The notes beneath the pieces are model-generated. The model was not told the origin of the DNA, searched no databases, and was given only the letters and a program-made list of their open reading frames with translations. Below, piece after piece: positions 7,963-17,007 of a stretch of 38,199 nt of DNA (positions are counted from its first letter, which is position 1; every line of letters begins with the position of its first letter). The stretch covers positions 1 through 38,199 of the forward strand of contig JAQUMI010000010.1 in NCBI GenBank assembly GCA_028718225.1, read 5' to 3'. The stretch comes from Candidatus Omnitrophota bacterium. Lineage in GTDB: Bacteria; Omnitrophota; Gorgyraeia; Gygaellales; Profunditerraquicolaceae. The position numbers were made by a program, and so were the translations under genes.

Positions 7963-9852
7963 CTACCTTAAATACTGATTAAACCATAATTGAAACATAA
8001 AGATTGTCCAGATCTTCTTACGGTTATCCGCCTTATCATCCAAATGCTGGTTAAGTATCTTATTTATGTATTTATAGTTAAAAAAACCGTCTTTTTTGAT
8101 CCTCTCTTCGGCTAAAACTTCCAAAATCATTTCTTTAAGCCCGCGTTTAATCCACAAGCCCACCGGGACCCCAAAACCTTTTTTACTTCTATTGACAATA
8201 TCCGAAGGAAGGAATTTTTTCGCTACCTGCTTAAAGATATACTTGGTTTTAAACCTCCTTAACCTTAAATTTCCCGGTAAACTGAACATAAATTCGGCCA
8301 ACTGGCGGTCTAAATACGGAAGGCGCACCTCTAAAGCATTAATCATACTGGCCCGGTCGGCCTTTACCAGGATATCATCCTGTAAATAGGTTTTAATATC
8401 CAGGTATTGCAGCTTATCCAGGTTGTCCTGGCCTTTGAATTCCTCCAAATAGCTGCTGAGCATCCCGTGGCAAGTATCCTGGTTAAGGTAACCGGCTAAG
8501 CCGGGTAGATATAAATCCTGCCTCTCTCTATAGCCAAATGAGCCCATCCAGGAAAGATGCCGGAATTCCAGAGGCAGGCTTGCGTAAGAAATTAACTTCT
8601 TCAGTTTGAAGTCAAAACTAAAATTACGCAAAGAAACCGGCAAGCCGTTAATAAACCTAGCGGCTAAATTATCCCTTAAGGCCGACGGTATCCAATTATA
8701 GTATTTAATTATCTTATGGGCCTGATAGGTAGGGTATCCGGCGAATATTTCATCACCTCCGTCGCCGCTTAGAACCGCCTTAACTTCTCTACGGGCTAAT
8801 TTTGACAACAGGCAGGTAGGGAAAAATGAGGCGTCGGCCAGCGGTTCATCTAATAAAGAACCGGCCTGTAGAACAGAATCCAGCAGATCCCGGCACCCAA
8901 AGGTATAATGATAATGCTGCGTTTCAAATAAACCGGATACCTTTCGGATATACCTGGATTCATCAAAAGAATCTTCCTCAAAGCCCATAGAGAAAGTCTT
9001 GATTTTAACTAGGTTGGAGATCCGGGCCAGGGCTAACAACATACTCGAGTCAATACCCCCGCTTAAAAAAATACCTACCGGCACATCGCTGATCAGGTGC
9101 CTTTCTATAGACTCTTTTAAAAACCCGGCTAAAGCCTCCTGCGGCTGTTTCTTATCATATTTATCCGTAAAATCCATCTTCCAATATTCAGTAATCGTTA
9201 AATCTTGATTAACACAGTCATAGATTAAAAAATTTGCTGCCGGTAATTTTTTAATTTCTTTGAATATAGAGCGCGGGCCGGGCACATACTCTAAAGCCAG
9301 GTATTGATCCAGGGAAACTAAATCCACTTCCCGGCTAATCCGGGGGAATTTTAATATGGCTTTAATTTCCGAAGCGAAGATAAACTCTGAGTTTATCCGG
9401 GTATAGTATAAAGGTTTTATGCCGAAGCGGTCGCGGCCCAAAAATAGGATACGTCTATTTTTATCCCAGATACAAAAAGCAAACATGCCCTCCAGTTTTT
9501 CAATACAGGCATAACCGTATTCTTCATAAAGATGCACAATAACTTCGGTATCGCTGTGCGTATAGAAAATATGCCCTTGCCTTATAAGCCCTTCTCTTAA
9601 CCGGGGGTAATTATAGACCTCTCCGTTGAAGGCTATCCAGACAGTTTTATTTTCGTTGTGGATAGGCTGGCGGCCTCCAGCTATATCTATAATGCTTAAC
9701 CTGGCGGCGGCTAAAGCGATATCGCCTTCCAGAAGAGCCCCTTCATCATCGGGGCCGCGATGGCGGATGGACTTAAGCATCCCCGATAATATTTCGGATC
9801 TTAGTCGAGGGGAATTGATCTTTGCCGAAGCAAATCCAGTTATACCGCACAT
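7963..9852 (-). CDS. asnB: Asparagine synthase (glutamine-hydrolysing)
   Basis: This 629-residue protein is full length for the AsnB family. Cys2 follows Met1 (MCGITGF), giving the N-terminal Ntn glutaminase nucleophile after Met removal. RLSIID and AFNGEVYN at about residues 51-82 are glutaminase-domain motifs. The synthetase PP-loop SGGIDSS is at residues 264-270. The reaction is Asp + Gln + ATP to Asn + Glu + AMP + PPi, but copies inside polysaccharide and antibiotic loci often amidate other carboxylates, such as uronic acids. The location between a GT2 gene and a radical SAM gene favours the specialised role. The start is fixed by the need for Cys2. Confidence 0.93.
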   Translation of the reverse strand: MCGITGFASAKINSPRLRSEILSGMLKSIRHRGPDDEGALLEGDIALAAARLSIIDIAGGRQPIHNENKTVWIAFNGEVYNYPRLREGLIRQGHIFYTHSDTEVIVHLYEEYGYACIEKLEGMFAFCIWDKNRRILFLGRDRFGIKPLYYTRINSEFIFASEIKAILKFPRISREVDLVSLDQYLALEYVPGPRSIFKEIKKLPAANFLIYDCVNQDLTITEYWKMDFTDKYDKKQPQEALAGFLKESIERHLISDVPVGIFLSGGIDSSMLLALARISNLVKIKTFSMGFEEDSFDESRYIRKVSGLFETQHYHYTFGCRDLLDSVLQAGSLLDEPLADASFFPTCLLSKLARREVKAVLSGDGGDEIFAGYPTYQAHKIIKYYNWIPSALRDNLAARFINGLPVSLRNFSFDFKLKKLISYASLPLEFRHLSWMGSFGYRERQDLYLPGLAGYLNQDTCHGMLSSYLEEFKGQDNLDKLQYLDIKTYLQDDILVKADRASMINALEVRLPYLDRQLAEFMFSLPGNLRLRRFKTKYIFKQVAKKFLPSDIVNRSKKGFGVPVGLWIKRGLKEMILEVLAEERIKKDGFFNYKYINKILNQHLDDKADNRKKIWTIFMFQLWFNQYLR

Positions 9853-9863
9853 AATTTGAGAAT

Positions 9864-10793
9864 TTAACGCTTATCCCTGATAATATATGTTGGATTGTTG
9901 GCAGATTTATAATAAATACGGATGGTTATTTCGGCTAATAATCCGATTAGGATTAACTGCACTCCTACCAGAATAAACAAAAAAGAAGTAAATAATAACG
10001 GGCTGACCCAGATACCCTGAAATAATATTTTCCTTACTATAACTATAATGCCGGCTAGCATGCCCATAGACAGGAAAAACACCCCTATCCCGCCGAAGAA
10101 ATAGATGGGCTTAGTCGCATAGCCTTCAAAAAACCTGACAGTTACTAAATCCAGGCTTACTTTAAAGAGCCGCGACCACCCATAATGGCTCTTACCGGCA
10201 GGTCTGGGATTATGCCTGACTTCAACTTCGGCGATGGAAGCTCCGTTGATTGCGGCATATAAAGGCAGCAGCCGGTGCATCTCGCCATATAGCCTGATAT
10301 TCGAAAATACCTCTTTTTTATAGGCTTTCAGGGCGCAGCCAAAGTCGTGAATGCGGGTCTTAAATAGGAAGGAAATCAGGCTATTAGCGATAAAAGAAGG
10401 AAGCCTTTTCTGGAAGAAAGGATCTTTTCTCTGTTTGCGCCAGCCGCTGACTACATCGTAACCCTCCTCTATCTTGGATAATAACTTAGGTATATCTGCC
10501 GGATCATTCTGCATATCCGCATCCATAAAAACCAGGGTATCCCCTTGAGCGTTATCTATACCGGCCTGGATAGCCAAGGTCTGGCCGAAATTCCGGCTTA
10601 AACTTATTATTTTTAATCTATTATTCGAATCAGCTAATTCTTTCAAAACACCGTAACTGGCGTCTTTACTGCAATCATCTATGTAGATAATTTCATATTC
10701 TTTATTTAACTTGCTCAAAGTTTCTATAAGCCGGGAATTAATAGGCGCTAAGTTTTTTTCTTCGTTATAGACGGGAACAATAACCGATATCAT
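9864..10793 (-). CDS. Family 2 glycosyltransferase of the DPM1/GtrB type
   Basis: This 309-residue protein starts ISVIVPVYNEEKNL and has a YIDDCSKD loop and the metal-binding FMDADMQNDP motif at about residue 92, typical of polyprenyl-phosphate sugar transferases (GtrB, ArnC, DPM1). Two transmembrane helices occupy about residues 230-300 (a FFGGIGVFFLSMGMLAGIIV helix, then a LLFTSFLFILVGVQLILIGL helix), the usual GtrB topology. Such enzymes load a sugar onto undecaprenyl phosphate, which the GT-C enzymes at 5143 and 22581 could use as donor. GGAGGG lies five bases before the ATG. Confidence 0.9.
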   Translation of the reverse strand: MISVIVPVYNEEKNLAPINSRLIETLSKLNKEYEIIYIDDCSKDASYGVLKELADSNNRLKIISLSRNFGQTLAIQAGIDNAQGDTLVFMDADMQNDPADIPKLLSKIEEGYDVVSGWRKQRKDPFFQKRLPSFIANSLISFLFKTRIHDFGCALKAYKKEVFSNIRLYGEMHRLLPLYAAINGASIAEVEVRHNPRPAGKSHYGWSRLFKVSLDLVTVRFFEGYATKPIYFFGGIGVFFLSMGMLAGIIVIVRKILFQGIWVSPLLFTSFLFILVGVQLILIGLLAEITIRIYYKSANNPTYIIRDKR

Positions 10794-10805
10794 CTTAACC
10801 CTCCG

Positions 10806-11975
10806 CTAAAGGCTTAAAGCCTTCTTATAGGCTTTTAAAATCTCTCCTGCTGCGTGCGGCCAATTATATTTGTCTTCGGCGCGGCGCCTGCTGATTAAGC
10901 CCATCTTCTCCCTTAATTTATCGTCTTTGAGCAAAGAGATGATCCCCTCGGCCAAGGCTATGTGATTACCCGGTTTTACTAATAAGCCTGCGCCGCCGGC
11001 CATATTCCGTATTTCACCTACCAAAGAAGCCACGATCGGCTTGCCAGAGGCCAAATATTCAGCGACCTTTAAGGGGCTTTTACATATAGTTATTGCATTA
11101 TCCTCAAAAGGAGCTACGCAGATATCGGCAGCTGCTATATATTCGGGGATAAATTCATAAGCTATTGAATCGGTAAATACTACCCGCTCCTTTACTCCCC
11201 GCTGCCTGACTAATTCTCTCAACTGGCTTAACATATAACCTTTACCGATAATCAGAAAACGGGCTTCGGGATAATGGTGCAGGACAATATTAGCCGCTTC
11301 AAGCAGGATCTGAGTGTACTGGCCGCTGTGCAGCTGGCCGATATACATAATCACAGGCTTACCATCTAGTCCGCATTCTCTTTTTATCCTCCTACCGGAA
11401 ATATGCGGGCCGAATTTTTTCAGGTCCGCCCCTACGGGGACGTGAAAAATACGGTCTCTTGCTACGCCTAAGCCTAAACAGATTTCTTCCAGCTTACGGC
11501 TTGAGACTGAAATCGTGTCCACTAATTTTGGAATATAAGTTTCTAAAAGCCGGATAAACCGGCCAAAGATAAACGAATGAATGGACTTCTTATTGGAATG
11601 CTGCCAAATCTTCTCTTCCCAATCATCCCAATCATAATGTACAGGCTTATTTAAATACCAGCTGCAAAGAAGCGCGGGGATAGATATATAGTGGAAATAT
11701 TTCTGAAAATGGACGATATCCGCCCATTGGGAAGCTTTTTTTATCTTAAGGAGATTGCTGAACAGGTTATTGACTCCGACCCTTCTGCTCAAGGCAATTA
11801 TTTCTATCCCCTTTAAATTGATGCGCCTTTTCTCTTCATTCACCCCTAAGGGACAATAAGCTAATTTAACCTGATGCCCGTCGTCCCTGAACTCCCGGGC
11901 CAGACTGACAATCCTGATCGTCCAGGGCTCGGCATAAGAAAATATATCATGAGGATGAAGCATCAATATCTTCAA
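10806..11975 (-). CDS. Family 4 glycosyltransferase
   Basis: This 389-residue GT-B fold enzyme begins MKILMLHPHD. A DWDDWEEK segment lies at about residue 135, and VIMYIGQLHSGQY begins the C-terminal domain. The donor-site motif CKSPLKVAEYLASGKPIV contains the conserved Glu of family GT4. The probable start is a TTG at 11975 with GGAGG seven bases upstream. That ribosome binding site is formed by the last codons (Gly-Gly-stop) of the 40-residue reading frame at 11979, so the two are probably translationally coupled. An ATG four codons further in is the alternative start. The sugar transferred is unknown. Confidence 0.88.
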   Translation of the reverse strand: MKILMLHPHDIFSYAEPWTIRIVSLAREFRDDGHQVKLAYCPLGVNEEKRRINLKGIEIIALSRRVGVNNLFSNLLKIKKASQWADIVHFQKYFHYISIPALLCSWYLNKPVHYDWDDWEEKIWQHSNKKSIHSFIFGRFIRLLETYIPKLVDTISVSSRKLEEICLGLGVARDRIFHVPVGADLKKFGPHISGRRIKRECGLDGKPVIMYIGQLHSGQYTQILLEAANIVLHHYPEARFLIIGKGYMLSQLRELVRQRGVKERVVFTDSIAYEFIPEYIAAADICVAPFEDNAITICKSPLKVAEYLASGKPIVASLVGEIRNMAGGAGLLVKPGNHIALAEGIISLLKDDKLREKMGLISRRRAEDKYNWPHAAGEILKAYKKALSL

Positions 11976-11978
11976 AAT

Positions 11979-12101
11979 CTATCCTCCGGGAAAGAGGGTC
12001 CAGCCGCGCAACCCTTTTAACATTATATGATAAAATTCAATTAAAATGGAAACCAGGGTAATCATCAAGGCTACTATGCCGCTTTTTAGACCTTTTCTCA
12101 T
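11979..12101 (-). CDS. Small single-helix membrane peptide (40 aa), unknown function
   Basis: A 40-codon frame fills the space between the B12-radical SAM gene and a GT4 gene. Its ATG overlaps the TGA of the upstream gene (ATGA at 12101-12098), and its final codons GGA GGA TAG supply the ribosome binding site for the TTG start of the next gene. The peptide has a basic N-terminus (MRKGLKSG), one hydrophobic helix (IVALMITLVSILIEF) and a short polar tail. It matches no family I recognise. The double coupling argues it is translated, whether as a membrane peptide or merely to pass ribosomes on to the GT4 gene. Confidence 0.5.
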   Translation of the reverse strand: MRKGLKSGIVALMITLVSILIEFYHIMLKGLRGWTLFPGG

Positions 12102-13552
12102 TGCCTGACTTTCGGATTTAATACCGGTTTATTAACAATCGCCTTATGGAGTTTAAGGCTACTTACCATTTCTACCATTTTTGCCACTCTTCTATTCCGG
12201 GACTCGCGGTCAAGGCCGTTAGAATCGGTAAACAACATCGGATCCGTACCCTCTTCCCAGGTAACTCCGTATTTATCTTTATTAACTCCCACGTCAGCGG
12301 CAGGAAATAAGGTAAATCCGGAAATATTGGTTATCTCATCAATGTGATCCTTATTTTTGAGCACAAAATCAATAGTTTGGTTAAAGTCTTCCTCAGTCTC
12401 TCCCGGAAAACCCACGATGATGTTAATATTGGTGCAGATACCGGCCTGGTGGGTATTCCGGATTACTCCTGCGGCTTCCTGGGCAGTGTAGGCCTTACCC
12501 ATTTTTTCAAGTATCCTATCGGAACCGCTCTCTACGCCGTAAATAAGGGTATGGCAGCCGGCCTGTTTTAACTTCCTAAAGAGCGCTGGCTCCATCTCTT
12601 TCCTGATAACCGCATAGCTAACCCAGTTAAATTTTAGTCCAGAATTGATTATCAAATCCGAGATCCCGGAGAGCTGCTCCAGGCTGCCGTTACAGATAAG
12701 ATCGATAAATTCAAAAGACGTGGCTCTATTCTTACGGATGTGGTAATTGATTTCTTCCATAATATGGAGCGGCGACCTGAACCTATATTTAGGCCACATA
12801 ATATGATCTATGCAATAAGTGCAGTGCCGGATACATCCCCGGCTTAATAATAAGGGCAGCGGCTTATAGTCGCTTCCCTGGTTGTATTCACCCAGCCTGA
12901 ACCCGGAGAAATCCGGAAAAGGGATCTGGTCCAGATCCCGGATACTCTCGGAAGGAACAGTTTTAATTTTACCCAGGTCCTTAGCCAAAAGTATCCCCGG
13001 GGCGCTGACGATTACGGAGTTATTATAGTAAGATTTCAAAATATTAAAAAGCTGGGCTTCCCCCTCGCCGATGACATAAACATCGGCAAAGCCCGGCAGG
13101 ATTAAATCCCGGGGATGTTCGAAGAAGACACCCGGTCCACCAAAAATTATGAACCTCCCGGGGTCTTTGCGCTTTATCTTCTCAGCTATTTTATTGGCTA
13201 CATAGATACTGATCAGGTTAACCGAAAAACCGATGACCCTGGTCTTAGTTAGAAGAAGATTCTCGACAAATTCATCCAGCTCTTGAGCAAAATTCTTGAG
13301 GATATTCTCGGCAATCTGCTCCTGAAAAAATGAATTGACGCATTCTACCCCCCAGAAGCGCTTTAAATCCTGCTTGGAATTATTGAACAACTCCAAGCTC
13401 AAATCATAAATATCCGCCTTAAAACCCTGCCGGTTTAAGTAGCTTGATAAATAAGCGACTCCGATATGGGGCATTTTGGTAAAAAAAGGCGCAGTTACAA
13501 CCAGGAGTATATCGGCGTCCTTAATAGTGCTCTGGCTTAGATTATTCTGCAT
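12098..13552 (-). CDS. B12-binding domain radical SAM protein
   Basis: This 484-residue protein has an N-terminal cobalamin-binding-like domain (about residues 12-185; ILLVVTAPFF, MPHIGVAYLSSYL, VIGFSVN, IIFGGPGVFFEHP). A radical SAM domain follows with the cluster motif CIRHCTYC (Cys240, Cys244, Cys247) and a YGVESGSDRILEKMGK segment typical of the family. It starts two bases after the stop of the 1,150-residue fusion at 13555, without a clear Shine-Dalgarno sequence, so it is probably coupled. The substrate cannot be deduced. As a second stand-alone B12-radical SAM enzyme in one glycan operon, it may methylate or rearrange a sugar or lipid carrier. Confidence 0.87.
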   Translation of the reverse strand: MQNNLSQSTIKDADILLVVTAPFFTKMPHIGVAYLSSYLNRQGFKADIYDLSLELFNNSKQDLKRFWGVECVNSFFQEQIAENILKNFAQELDEFVENLLLTKTRVIGFSVNLISIYVANKIAEKIKRKDPGRFIIFGGPGVFFEHPRDLILPGFADVYVIGEGEAQLFNILKSYYNNSVIVSAPGILLAKDLGKIKTVPSESIRDLDQIPFPDFSGFRLGEYNQGSDYKPLPLLLSRGCIRHCTYCIDHIMWPKYRFRSPLHIMEEINYHIRKNRATSFEFIDLICNGSLEQLSGISDLIINSGLKFNWVSYAVIRKEMEPALFRKLKQAGCHTLIYGVESGSDRILEKMGKAYTAQEAAGVIRNTHQAGICTNINIIVGFPGETEEDFNQTIDFVLKNKDHIDEITNISGFTLFPAADVGVNKDKYGVTWEEGTDPMLFTDSNGLDRESRNRRVAKMVEMVSSLKLHKAIVNKPVLNPKVRQ

Positions 13553-13554
13553 AT

Positions 13555-16500
13555 TTAAATACGGTTAAATGCTTTTAACCTGCTCAAAAACTTAAGAACA
13601 AGTTTATCGTAAAGATTAAAGGACCGGATTTTTTTATCCATTTCTATATTCTGGGCTATATTATCGCAGCTTTTAAAGCATCCAATCTTAGACTCAGGGT
13701 CATTGCCGATCAGTTTAAAAAAAGGATCGTCTTTATTGGCGCTTTTAGTCTTACTTCTGAAGTACATTTGCTTACGGGAATTCCAGATATCCTTAAAGGA
13801 CTCCTGGTGTATATTGCCTATCGGAAAACGGTGGGACTTAAGGCAGGAATTTACGTCTCCGTTAGGCATAATCCGGGCAAAGAGCCATCCTATATAACAA
13901 GGCAAAGCGTCAATAAACCGGCTGTCGTATTCGGCTTGCCGGGCATCTTGGTTTGCGACCCGGCGTAAAAAATGTTCGCGGTTAATTATTTTTCCCCCGT
14001 CCTGTTGAACCCGGCTGAATTGTTCTAATATTGCCTTCCTCTGCCCGTCAGAAAGCAAGAGCTTATCCGTAGCCCCGGGTATGGTATCAACCACGGTAAA
14101 CTCCACAAAATCAGATTTAGTCTGCTCCGTAAAATCCAGGATCGGTTTTATCTGGTCATAATTAAGGCTACAGATAACGTTATAGATCTTTACATAAGGA
14201 TAGATGTCTTTACGGGAGTTAAGAAGGCCCAGTCTCTCGCGGATCTTATAGAAATCCTTGGCGCTCCTGTTCGGATGCATTGACTTATAAACCTCGGGCG
14301 TGCCTGACCAGACACTTACCGTAAGATTATCCAGGCCAAACCCCATCAATCTGTCAATAATACTTTCATCAACCAGGGTAAAATTGGTATTTACCGAACA
14401 GGTAATTTTTTTCTTTTTGGCGTATTCAATTATTTCCAGGCAATCCGGATGCATAAATGGCTCCCCGCCTCCGGAAAAATATATCTCTTTTAAACCCAGG
14501 TCGCACGCCTCGGCAATAACTTGCTTAATCAAATCCTTGGGCAAAGTATATCTTGGCCTGGATAGCCTCTCCCGGCTTAATAACGGCGAGTTGCACCAAC
14601 AGGCAATACAATTGTTATTGCAGTAATCGGTTAAGTCAATCTGGAGCATATCCGGCCCTTTAAAGGCCCTCCTGCCGTCTAAGATCCCCAGGATATTTAA
14701 ATAATCTCCCTTAAACTTATCCAATAGATAACTCATTTTTTTCTTTTTTAAATACTGAAACGCCTTATTCAAGCTCAAGCTAAGGCCTCCCTGCTTCCGG
14801 TAGGTAAAGAATTTCTGCCATAATTTTTTGAAATCATTTTTATTAGAATTTGATAGCGCCCATATCTTATAGGCCCTTTTCCGGGAAAGTTCCAGCTCTT
14901 CTTGGGATAGGTGCTCTAACCGGATTACGCTCTTAAAATTTCCATCGTATTCATCCCAATTTTTATTGGCGATCAGACCCTTGCTCTCTAGTTCGTCATA
15001 ATACCTGGTCCCCGGAAAAGGCGTAGTAATGGAAAACTGAACCGAATAGGGTTTTAGTTTAAGGGCGTATTTTATGGTTTGGTCTATAGTTTGCCTGGTC
15101 TCCTGGGGCAGGCCAAAAGTAAAAGTGAGGTGGACCCTAATGCCTAAATCTCTAGTCAATAAAATCATTTTCTCGGCTTTTTTTAAATCCATATTTTTAC
15201 CGCAATTTTCCAGCAGGTCCTGGGAAGAAGATTCTACTCCGTATTTCACCGCAGCCAAACCAGCCTCTTTCATCCGGATAAGCACCTCTTCATCCATCAG
15301 GTCAGGTCTGGCCATAATTGCCCAGGGTATTTTATCTAAACCCCGTTCTTTAAGCTGCCGGCAAAACTCCAGCATCCTTTCTCTACCGATATTAAACGTA
15401 TCATCGTCAAAATAGATTGACTTAAAACCCATTTTCTTAACCAAATATTCCATCTCATCCACAATGCCGCTAATCTGTCTGGCCCGGTATTGGTTACCGC
15501 GGTAGATTACCTGCGGCCAAAGGCAAAAACTGCAGCTGAAAGGGCAGCCCCGTGACGCTGTCATCTGGGCTGAAGGCAGGGGTATTGCGCCGGGAGTGTC
15601 ACAATACTTCTCCATCGGCAAGCCTTCCCTTAACGGCCAGGGTAAACTATCTAAATCTATTAACTCGCCGCAAGGATTTACTTTAACCGTATCAGCCTCT
15701 CGGTAGATTAATCCTTTGACTTTGGGGAATTCTATCTCTCCGGCAATGGCGCGGGCTAAGTCCAACAGGGGATATTCGTATTCACCGATTAGAACATAAT
15801 CAATGAATTTATTATCTTTAAGGAAATCCGGCTCCTTCAGGTTAAATACCGGGCCACACAGGCATACTTTAAAATTTTTATTTGCGATCCTGCTTAGTAA
15901 CTCCAGATCATGATTTAAGGACGGGATAGAAGTTTCCACCACTAATAAATCCGGTGCGATTGCAACAATCTGCCTGAATAGTTCTTCAGTGTTTATCTTA
16001 TCTGCCAGCGCATCAATCAAGTAAGCCGTAAAATCATATCTCCTTAATAGGCTGGCGGCATAAGCCAGAAAAAAAGGAAAAGGCAGGTAATTTCCTTCTT
16101 CGGTTTCATCCTTAATATGTGGCCAGCGCGAGCCGGCCCTTACTCCCCATCTGCCCTCTTTTTCCCAGGGGAGATTAACCAATAAAACTTTAGGCTTAAG
16201 GCTGGCTAGTTTATCCGGCAACTCCCCTATCCCTTTCTCCAGTTCCGCTTCATTACCGGCTAAAATTATCCTGCCTTGAAAAATCTGGTAATTGCCCCTG
16301 GGGTATTCCCCGGGCTCAAGTATTCTAAAACCAATACAGCGGGACTGCATTTTTTTAGGAGTATTTTGGATGAAAGGCCGGAAGTCCCCAGCTACGCCTT
16401 CCACTATAAAATAAGGTAAAATGCCGCTGCCGGACCTTGCTCCGGTTGAAGAATCCGGTTGATCGATAAAACACAAGTCCTGCCAGGAGTCTGCAAATTC

Positions 16501-17007
16501 GGGGAAATCTAGGCACTTATTTTTTGTGAACCAGGATTTATAGTCCGGCTTAAGCAGGCAAACTATGCGTAATTCATCTATCACCAGATATTCCTCGGCC
16601 CGCAGATAGACCTGCCAATCTATTTGCCGTTGATTTACTATTTTCAGATCCCAGAAAAGCGATACAGGCAACTCTCGGAAAATTATCTTAAGCTTAATAA
16701 AATCTTCCCCCCTGCTTAAAACTTGCCATTCGGCTATTGAAGAATCTGTCCAGCCTCCTACGGTATTAATGGCTATATTCAAACCTACTCCGTTAGTAAC
16801 CGGTACATTATTATATAGAATACTTAATCCGCATCGGGCATTAACCAGTTTGATCATCTTCTCTTTGTTTAAAGGCAAAACTTCGGATAAGCATTGTTTT
16901 TTAACCAGGAACCTTAAATACTGCAGTCCCCGCCCAAAGCTATATAGTAAGCCGCCGGTTTTAAAATGCTGCCGGAATTTCTGGTAATTGCGCTTGGCGC
17001 TATCCAA
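13555..17007 (-). CDS. Fusion: glycan-module + B12-binding radical SAM + radical SAM/SPASM
   Basis: This very large radical SAM protein has 1,150 residues from the chosen start. In order it has a basic helical segment (8-37), one copy of the module repeated four times in the upstream ABC ATPase (about 50-253; SSIAEWQV, LFWDLKI, IQNTP), a cobalamin-binding domain (about 272-425), radical SAM domain 1 (Cys488, Cys492, Cys495; CPFSCSFC), a second copy of the helical segment (729-757), radical SAM domain 2 (Cys796, Cys800, Cys803; CNNNCIAC), and a SPASM-like tail with Cys1037, Cys1055, Cys1110 and Cys1114. The frame is open to 17118, but that would overlap the ATPase gene by 119 bases. A TTG at 17007 has AAGGAG nine bases upstream and overlaps the ATPase stop by only eight bases. 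Two radical chemistries on one chain imply sequential steps on one substrate. Confidence 0.85.
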   Translation of the reverse strand: MDSAKRNYQKFRQHFKTGGLLYSFGRGLQYLRFLVKKQCLSEVLPLNKEKMIKLVNARCGLSILYNNVPVTNGVGLNIAINTVGGWTDSSIAEWQVLSRGEDFIKLKIIFRELPVSLFWDLKIVNQRQIDWQVYLRAEEYLVIDELRIVCLLKPDYKSWFTKNKCLDFPEFADSWQDLCFIDQPDSSTGARSGSGILPYFIVEGVAGDFRPFIQNTPKKMQSRCIGFRILEPGEYPRGNYQIFQGRIILAGNEAELEKGIGELPDKLASLKPKVLLVNLPWEKEGRWGVRAGSRWPHIKDETEEGNYLPFPFFLAYAASLLRRYDFTAYLIDALADKINTEELFRQIVAIAPDLLVVETSIPSLNHDLELLSRIANKNFKVCLCGPVFNLKEPDFLKDNKFIDYVLIGEYEYPLLDLARAIAGEIEFPKVKGLIYREADTVKVNPCGELIDLDSLPWPLREGLPMEKYCDTPGAIPLPSAQMTASRGCPFSCSFCLWPQVIYRGNQYRARQISGIVDEMEYLVKKMGFKSIYFDDDTFNIGRERMLEFCRQLKERGLDKIPWAIMARPDLMDEEVLIRMKEAGLAAVKYGVESSSQDLLENCGKNMDLKKAEKMILLTRDLGIRVHLTFTFGLPQETRQTIDQTIKYALKLKPYSVQFSITTPFPGTRYYDELESKGLIANKNWDEYDGNFKSVIRLEHLSQEELELSRKRAYKIWALSNSNKNDFKKLWQKFFTYRKQGGLSLSLNKAFQYLKKKKMSYLLDKFKGDYLNILGILDGRRAFKGPDMLQIDLTDYCNNNCIACWCNSPLLSRERLSRPRYTLPKDLIKQVIAEACDLGLKEIYFSGGGEPFMHPDCLEIIEYAKKKKITCSVNTNFTLVDESIIDRLMGFGLDNLTVSVWSGTPEVYKSMHPNRSAKDFYKIRERLGLLNSRKDIYPYVKIYNVICSLNYDQIKPILDFTEQTKSDFVEFTVVDTIPGATDKLLLSDGQRKAILEQFSRVQQDGGKIINREHFLRRVANQDARQAEYDSRFIDALPCYIGWLFARIMPNGDVNSCLKSHRFPIGNIHQESFKDIWNSRKQMYFRSKTKSANKDDPFFKLIGNDPESKIGCFKSCDNIAQNIEMDKKIRSFNLYDKLVLKFLSRLKAFNRI

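Noticed and set aside
15074-15415. Plus-strand open frame of 113 codons
   Set aside because: It is antisense to the first radical SAM domain of the fusion protein and reads as a basic, low-information sequence.
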